Source of the DNA: Micromonospora sp. NBRC 110009
GTDB taxonomy: Bacteria; Actinomycetota; Actinomycetes; Mycobacteriales; Micromonosporaceae
Direction: 5' to 3'
Assembly: GCF_030518795.1 (NCBI RefSeq)
Contig: NZ_CP130427.1
Coordinates: 868,001 to 932,000, forward strand
DNA: 64,000 nt
The notes beneath the pieces were generated by a model. It was not told where the DNA came from. It ran no database searches and saw nothing but the letters and a program-made list of their open reading frames with translations. The stretch's first letter is position 1. Each line of letters starts with the position of its first letter. A program made the position numbers and the translations under genes. Positions 59,589-64,000 of this stretch are shown here, one piece after another.

Positions 59589-60602
59589 TCAGTCGTGCGG
59601 GGCGGCCAGGGCGGTGAGCTGGTCGGCGTACTCGATGCGGGCGGACCAGTCGGCCGGCCAGGCGGACATACCGTGGGCGGTGCCGACGAAGGCGCCGGCG
59701 AGGGCCGCGATCGAGTCGGAGTCGCCGGCCGTGGTGGCGCCCCGGGCCAGCGCGCCGACCGGGTCGTCCGGGTGGCGCAGCGCGCAGAGCAGCGCGGTGG
59801 CCAGGGCCTCCTCGGCGATCCAGCCCTCACCGGTGAGCCGGCACGGGTCGCCGCCGTCGTCCGGGCGGACCAGCGCCGCGTCGAGCCGACCGAGGACCCG
59901 CAGGCACTCGTCCCAGCCCCGGGCGATGAACTCCTCCGGCGTCGAGCCGCCCGGCCGCTGCCACAGGTCGCCGAGCCAGTCGTGCCGGTAGACGGTGCGC
60001 TGCTCCCGGGCCCGCGCGGCGAGCAGGCCGGGCAGGTCGGCGAGCGCGGCGCCGTCGCGCAGCAGCCGGACCGCGTACGCGGTCAGCTCGCTGGCCACCA
60101 GGCCGGTCGGGTGGCCGTGGGTCAGGCCGGCCTGGAGCTGGGCCAGCCCGGCGAGGGTGTCGAGGTCGACGTCGAGCAACCCGACCGGGGTGACCCGCAT
60201 GTTGGCCCCGCACCCCTTCGAGCCGGCCACGGTGGCCTCCTGCCAGCGGCCGCCCCGGTCCAGCTCGGCGCAGGCCCGCAGGCAGGTCATCCCGGGCGCA
60301 CGGTTGTTCTCGGGGCTGACCGACCAGTCGATGAACCGCCGCCGCAGCAGCGGCTCCACCGCCTCCGGCGTGTACGCGGGCGCGTCGTGCAGCGCCCAGG
60401 CCACCGCGAGCGCCATCTGGGTGTCGTCGGTGACCAGCGCCGGGTCGCCGGTCAGCTCGCGGGGACCGGTCGGGCCGTAGCGCCGGACGATCTCGGCGAC
60501 GGTGAGGAATTCGGTGGGCCTGCCCAGGGCGTCGCCGTAGGCGAGGCCGAAGAGCGAACCGGAGGCGCGGCGCGGCGTGGAGTCGATCACGGTGGCGATC
60601 AT
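59589..60602 (-). CDS. ADP-ribosylglycohydrolase family protein
   Basis: 337 aa. Metal-binding aspartates are in LVTDDTQMALAV and in the AGDSDSIAALAGAFVG block near the C-terminus, and GLAYGDALGRPTEF is the typical start. The family removes ADP-ribose from proteins or hydrolyses related compounds (DraG and ARH types). The substrate is unknown. The ATG at 60602 is chosen; the frame continues to a TTG at 60617. Confidence 0.9.
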   Translation of the reverse strand: MIATVIDSTPRRASGSLFGLAYGDALGRPTEFLTVAEIVRRYGPTGPRELTGDPALVTDDTQMALAVAWALHDAPAYTPEAVEPLLRRRFIDWSVSPENNRAPGMTCLRACAELDRGGRWQEATVAGSKGCGANMRVTPVGLLDVDLDTLAGLAQLQAGLTHGHPTGLVASELTAYAVRLLRDGAALADLPGLLAARAREQRTVYRHDWLGDLWQRPGGSTPEEFIARGWDECLRVLGRLDAALVRPDDGGDPCRLTGEGWIAEEALATALLCALRHPDDPVGALARGATTAGDSDSIAALAGAFVGTAHGMSAWPADWSARIEYADQLTALAAPHD

Positions 60603-60634
60603 GCCTCGGCGGCGCAAGCCGCGCCTCCCGGCGG

Positions 60635-61003
60635 TCAGTCCCAGCAGAGGCAGAACGGGTGTCCGGCCGGGTCGGCGTAGACCCGCCAGCCGTCACCCTC
60701 GCCCGGCAGCCGCCGCGCGCCCAGGGCCAACGCCGCCTTCTCGGCGGCCTCGATGTCGTCCACCGTCACGTCGAGGTGGAACTGTTGCGGCCGCTCCGGG
60801 TCGGGCCAGTCGGGGGCGCGCAGGTCGAGCGCCTTCTGGAAGGCGAGGCGCGGTTGGTGCCCCGCCGGACCGCCGAGCACCACCCAGTCGTCGCCGTCGG
60901 AGTTGTCCTCGATCAGCGGGAGGCCGAGCAGCTCCGCGTAGAAGCGGGCCAGCGCGCGCGGATCGGGGCAGTCGATCACCACGGAACGCAGCTGTCCAAT
61001 CAT
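60635..61003 (-). CDS. VOC (glyoxalase/dioxygenase-like) protein
   Basis: 122 aa, two beta-alpha-beta-beta-beta modules. Blocks LRSVVIDCPDPRALARFYAEL, QFHLDVTVDDIEAAE and VYADPAGHPFCLCWD are typical of small actinobacterial VOC proteins. Metal ligands are possible but the activity is not defined. I chose the ATG at 61003 with CAGGA about 8 nt upstream; an ATG at 61012 would add three residues. Confidence 0.88.
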   Translation of the reverse strand: MIGQLRSVVIDCPDPRALARFYAELLGLPLIEDNSDGDDWVVLGGPAGHQPRLAFQKALDLRAPDWPDPERPQQFHLDVTVDDIEAAEKAALALGARRLPGEGDGWRVYADPAGHPFCLCWD

Positions 61004-61038
61004 GCCGGTCATCCTGCCCCGCAGGTACGACCGGAAAC

Positions 61039-62043
61039 CTATTCCTCGGCCAGCCGCCGCCCGGCGTCCCGGCAGGCGGCGAGGACCGCCCGGGCGTACG
61101 CCGGGGTGGCCCCGGCCAGGCCGCAGGCGGGGGTGACCACGACCTGCTCGGGGAGCCGCCGGCGGGGGAAGCCGAGCTGGTCCCAGACCTTGCGTACCCG
61201 GTCGGCCAGCTGCGCCGAGCTGGGGGCGCGACCGCCGGACGGCGGCAGCGCGGGCGCGGCGCCGGCCAGCAGCCCGAGCCCGGCGTCGATCGCCTCGCCG
61301 AGCGGGTCCAGGTCGGTGACCAGCGCAAGGTCGAGGGCCACGCCGGCGGCCCCGGCGCTGCGGATCAGCTCGAGCGGCACGTCGGGCGCGCAGCAGTGCA
61401 CCAGGGTCGGCACGCCGGCCGCCTCGATCACGTCGCGCAGCAGCGCCCGGGCGACCTCCGCCTCCACCGACCGGTAGGTGCCGAAGCCGCTCTCGGTGGG
61501 CACCCGACCGGCCAGCACCGCCGGCAGGGACGGCTCGTCGAGCTGGAGCAGCACCCACGCGCGGGGCAGCCGGCGGGCCACCGCCTCGACGTGCCCGCGC
61601 AGCCCCTCGGCGAGCGAGCCGGCGAGGTCCCGCACGGCGCCCGGGTCGCGGATCATCCGGCCGCCGATCGGCAGCTCCAGCGACGCGGCCAGGGTGAACG
61701 GGCCGCCCGCCTGGACCTTGACCGGGCCGGCGTACTCCTCGGCCTGCTCGGCGAGCTGGTCGAGGTCGCGTTCCATCAGGTCGCGGGCGCGGCGCAGGTC
61801 CTTGCCGGGGCGGGGGGCGATCCGCCAGCGGGCCGCGTACAGCTCGACCGGCAGCTCCACGAGTAGGCCGGCGCTGCGGCCGATCAGGTCGGCGCCGGGG
61901 CCCCGCGCGGGCAGCTCCGGCAGGTGCGGCAGGGCGGGCAACTCGCCGAGCACGATGCGCTGCGCCTCGGCGATGTCGGTGCCGGGCAGCGAACCGATGC
62001 CGGTCGCCGCCCCGGCGGGCCAGTGCCAGAGCTGATCACTCAC
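61039..62043 (-). CDS. Short MetE-like (cobalamin-independent methionine synthase core) protein
   Basis: 334 aa, similar only to the C-terminal half of MetE. Zinc ligands appear as VHCCAPD and TPACGLAG. The N-terminal tetraglutamyl-folate domain is missing, so it may use another methyl donor, as core MetE proteins are proposed to do, or have another role. The GTG at 62043 has TAGTCT (62055-62050, minus) 6 nt upstream, pointing to a leaderless mRNA. Confidence 0.87.
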   Translation of the reverse strand: MSDQLWHWPAGAATGIGSLPGTDIAEAQRIVLGELPALPHLPELPARGPGADLIGRSAGLLVELPVELYAARWRIAPRPGKDLRRARDLMERDLDQLAEQAEEYAGPVKVQAGGPFTLAASLELPIGGRMIRDPGAVRDLAGSLAEGLRGHVEAVARRLPRAWVLLQLDEPSLPAVLAGRVPTESGFGTYRSVEAEVARALLRDVIEAAGVPTLVHCCAPDVPLELIRSAGAAGVALDLALVTDLDPLGEAIDAGLGLLAGAAPALPPSGGRAPSSAQLADRVRKVWDQLGFPRRRLPEQVVVTPACGLAGATPAYARAVLAACRDAGRRLAEE

Positions 62044-62122
62044 CGCCGAAGACTATCCGCTGCCCGTTCCGCTCCGGACGCGGACGCGGCGCGTCCACCG
62101 ACCTGCGGTGCGGCGCCGCGCA

Positions 62123-62169
62123 GCGCGAGCGTGGCGACGGGCGTACCGCACCTCGGCGCGAGCGTGGCG
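62123..62169. repeat. 14-bp direct repeat pair
   Basis: GCGCGAGCGTGGCG occurs at 62123-62136 and 62156-62169, 33 bp apart, in the noncoding stretch upstream of the MetE-like gene. No gene is seen here. Confidence 0.5.
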
Positions 62170-62220
62170 GGGATGCCGCGGCCCGCCGTGCTGCCCGGCG
62201 GCGGGACACATCGTCGGCCG

Positions 62221-62333
62221 CCTTTGGAGCTGACATCACCAACGACTCACCGACCCCCTCCCCAGCCCTCGCCACGCATCCGCCGACACCCCGCCGAGGG
62301 CTGGTGAGTCGTTGACGGCATCAGCTCCAAAGG
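62221..62333. repeat. Long interrupted inverted repeat
   Basis: Three paired blocks share one axis: CCTTTGGAGCTGA (62221-62233) with 62321-62333, AACGACTCACC (62241-62251) with 62303-62313, and CAGCCCTCG (62263-62271) with 62295-62303. The element could be a MITE-like remnant or a structured RNA. No ORF or transposase is present. Confidence 0.6.
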
Positions 62334-62485
62334 AAGCCGGACACCCTTGCCGGCCCGGCTTGGCGCCGCGGCACCCAGGGCGGACGTGGCCGGCTAGGGG
62401 CTGACGACATCAGGTCCAGAGGCAGCGAGACACCCGCCGGCCCGGCGTGACGGAGGCACCCAGGCCGCAGGCGGCCAGCCGAACC
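62312..62485. repeat. Diverged tandem duplication of about 89 bp
   Basis: Unit 1 (62312-62400) and unit 2 (62401-62485) share TGACGNCATCAG near their starts, GACACCC, GCCGGCCCGGC and GGCACCCAG in order. They appear to be old tandem copies. Unit 1 overlaps the right arm of the inverted repeat. Confidence 0.55.
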
Positions 62486-62554
62486 GGCCGACGGCGGTGC
62501 GACGGCGACAGCCCGAAGGAGCACGGGGACGGCAGCGAGGCGGGGCCCGGACGC

Positions 62555-63628
62555 TCAGCCGGTGATGGTGGCGGAGCCGAGGACGATGTCGCCGGCCGGG
62601 TCGGGGCGGTAGGCCACGATCGCCTGGCCGGCGGCGACACCGCGGACCGGGCGGCGCAGCTCGGCGTGCAGCCCGTCGGCGCTCAGGGACACCGTGGCGG
62701 GCACCACGTCGCCGTGCGCCCGCAGCTGCACCTCACACTCGATCGGGCCGGCGGGCGGCTCGCCGCCCGTCCACACCGGGCGGGTGGCCCCCACCTGGGA
62801 GACCTCCAGCGCCTCGGCCGGGCCGACCGTCACCGTGTTGGTCTTCGGGGTGATGGAGAGCACGTAGCGCGGGCGGCCGTCCGGGGCGGGCCGGTCCAGG
62901 TGCAGGCCGCGCCGCTGCCCCACGGTGTACTGGTAGGCGCCGGTGTGGCTGCCGATCACCGCGCCGCTGAGCGCGTCGACCACGTCGCCGGGAGCCTCGC
63001 CGAGCCGCTGGGCGAGGAAGCCGCGGGTGTCGCCGTCGGCGATGAAGCAGATGTCGTGCGAGTCGGGCTTATCGGCCACCGCGAGGCCGCGCCGGGCGGC
63101 CTCCGCGCGCACCTCGGCCTTGGTGGAGTCGCCGAGCGGGAAGATCGACCGGTCGAGCTGCGCGCGGGTCAGCACCGCGAGGACGTACGACTGGTCCTTG
63201 GCCAGGTCGACGCTGCGGCGCAGCAGGCCGTCGGGGCCCAGCCGGGCGTGGTGGCCGGTCACCACCGCGTCGAAGCCGAGGGCCACCGCGCGGTCCAGCA
63301 CCGCGGCGAACTTGATCTTCTCGTTGCAGCGCAGGCACGGGTTCGGGGTACGGCCGGAGGCGTACTCGGCGACGAAGTCGTCCACCACGTCCGCGTGGAA
63401 CCGGTCGGCCATGTCCCAGACGTAGAACGGGATGCCGAGCACGTCGGCGGCACGGCGGGCGTCCCGGGAGTCCTCCAGCGTGCAGCAGCCGCGGGCGCCA
63501 GTGCGGTAGGTCTGCGGGTTGCGGGCCAGCGCCAGGTGCACGCCGGTCACGTCGTGCCCGGCCGCCACCGCACGCGCCGCCGCCACAGCGGAGTCCACTC
63601 CGCCCGACATCGCCGCCAGAACCCTCAC
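62555..63628 (-). CDS. mnmA: tRNA-specific 2-thiouridylase
   Basis: 357 aa. PP-loop [10 protein letters not shown], the catalytic cysteines in NPCLRCNEK and [13 protein letters not shown], and YTVGQRRGL are typical. It thiolates U34 of tRNA-Glu, -Gln and -Lys using sulfur from a cysteine desulfurase, encoded next to it. The GTG at 63628 has GGGGAG about 7 nt upstream. Confidence 0.96.
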   Translation of the reverse strand: MRVLAAMSGGVDSAVAAARAVAAGHDVTGVHLALARNPQTYRTGARGCCTLEDSRDARRAADVLGIPFYVWDMADRFHADVVDDFVAEYASGRTPNPCLRCNEKIKFAAVLDRAVALGFDAVVTGHHARLGPDGLLRRSVDLAKDQSYVLAVLTRAQLDRSIFPLGDSTKAEVRAEAARRGLAVADKPDSHDICFIADGDTRGFLAQRLGEAPGDVVDALSGAVIGSHTGAYQYTVGQRRGLHLDRPAPDGRPRYVLSITPKTNTVTVGPAEALEVSQVGATRPVWTGGEPPAGPIECEVQLRAHGDVVPATVSLSADGLHAELRRPVRGVAAGQAIVAYRPDPAGDIVLGSATITG

Positions 63629-63665
63629 CGGCTCACTCCCCTCTTCCTCACCGAGCGTATCCGGG

Positions 63666-64000
63666 TCAGCGGGGGGTGCGGAGGGCGGCCGCGCGGCGGG
63701 CCCGCTCGACGGCCGCCGGCAGCGCGGCGATGAGGGCGTCCACGTCCGCCCTGGTGCTGGTGTGGCCGAGGGTGAAGCGCAGCGACGAGCGGGCGCGGTC
63801 GTCGTCGGCGCCCATGGCCAGCAGCACGTGGGAGGGCTGGGCCACCCCGGCGGAGCAGGCCGAGCCGGTCGAGCAGGCGATCCCCTGGGCGTCGAGGAGC
63901 AGCAGCAGGGCGTCCCCCTCGCAGCCGGGGAACGAGAAGTGCGCGTTGCCGGGGAGCCGGTCGACCGGGTCGCCGTTGAAGATCACCTCGGGCACCGCCT
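63666..64000 (-). CDS. Cysteine desulfurase, C-terminal part
   Basis: Open at the right window edge, so the N-terminal PLP domain is not seen. The active-site loop STGSACSAG carries the persulfide cysteine, and [19 protein letters not shown] is the family's C-terminal pattern (NifS/IscS). It lies 37 bp upstream of mnmA on the same strand, so it probably supplies sulfur for tRNA thiolation. Confidence 0.93.
   Translation of the reverse strand, partial: AVPEVIFNGDPVDRLPGNAHFSFPGCEGDALLLLLDAQGIACSTGSACSAGVAQPSHVLLAMGADDDRARSSLRFTLGHTSTRADVDALIAALPAAVERARRAAALRTPR

Noticed and set aside
62321..62524. Small minus-strand ORF in the repeat-rich gap
   Set aside because: No ribosome-binding site, no recognisable domain, and it lies across the repeats.

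Overview
The window is about 64 kb of very GC-rich DNA with frequent GTG starts, dense genes and many mRNAs that look leaderless. Gene content and order (long-tailed HU next to leuCD, ndgR divergent from leuC, gatCA-ligA-mnmA-cysteine desulfurase, citramalate synthase near ahpCD) point to a filamentous actinobacterium, most likely a Micromonospora-like member of the Micromonosporaceae. That assignment is inference from content and style. The region looks chromosomal and largely housekeeping. I saw no phage, insertion sequence, CRISPR array or secondary-metabolite cluster.

Layout. 1-6.1 kb: the end of a NUDIX/phosphatase gene, a membrane endonuclease/exonuclease/phosphatase-fold protein, the nucleoid protein HU, then leuC-leuD with their divergent IclR-type regulator. 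6.2-6.75 kb: three tRNA genes (Gln-CTG, Glu-CTC, Glu-CTC). 6.8-16.8 kb: a fumarylacetoacetase-family enzyme, assorted small enzymes, ArfB, and a MoxR-DUF58-VWA cluster followed by an HtrA-like protease. 16.8-35.6 kb: branched-chain amino-acid and serine genes (cimA, ilvE, leuB, serA, ilvC, ilvN, ilvB, ilvD) interspersed with ahpC-ahpD, a PRC-barrel protein, a phosphatase and an ApbE-like protein. 31-41 kb: two GGDEF-EAL proteins and an ArsR-SulP pair. 41-48 kb: oxidoreductases, a membrane metallophosphoesterase and an AceE/transketolase-like enzyme. 47.9-64 kb: gatB, gatA, gatC, a third GGDEF-EAL protein, ligA, a membrane-anchored PemK/MazF-like protein, an ADP-ribosylglycohydrolase-family protein, a VOC protein, a short MetE-like protein, mnmA and the end of a cysteine desulfurase.

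How the genes work together. The window encodes most of the isoleucine/valine/leucine pathway: CimA (pyruvate route to 2-ketobutyrate), IlvBN, IlvC, IlvD, IlvE, LeuCD and LeuB, plus SerA. leuA is not here. Control appears layered. NdgR sits at interlocked leuC/ndgR promoters. Two short ORFs rich in branched-chain codons, each followed by a hairpin and a T-run, lie ahead of cimA and ilvB and look like ribosome-mediated attenuators. tRNA-Gln, tRNA-Glu and GatCAB fit the indirect Glu-tRNA(Gln) amidation route, and MnmA plus a cysteine desulfurase supply tRNA 2-thiolation.

The most noteworthy items are: the two attenuators; a two-hairpin repeat family directly after two stop codons, in the same orientation relative to the gene; a regulator/BNR-repeat gene pair with a palindromic operator inserted between gatA and gatB; an in-frame 39-bp minisatellite in one c-di-GMP protein; a second GGDEF-EAL protein with degenerate motifs; a membrane-tethered PemK/MazF domain without an antitoxin; a repeat-rich 0.5-kb intergenic region beside mnmA; and a recurrent promoter architecture (NANNNT, 6-8 nt, start codon) in front of about twenty genes.
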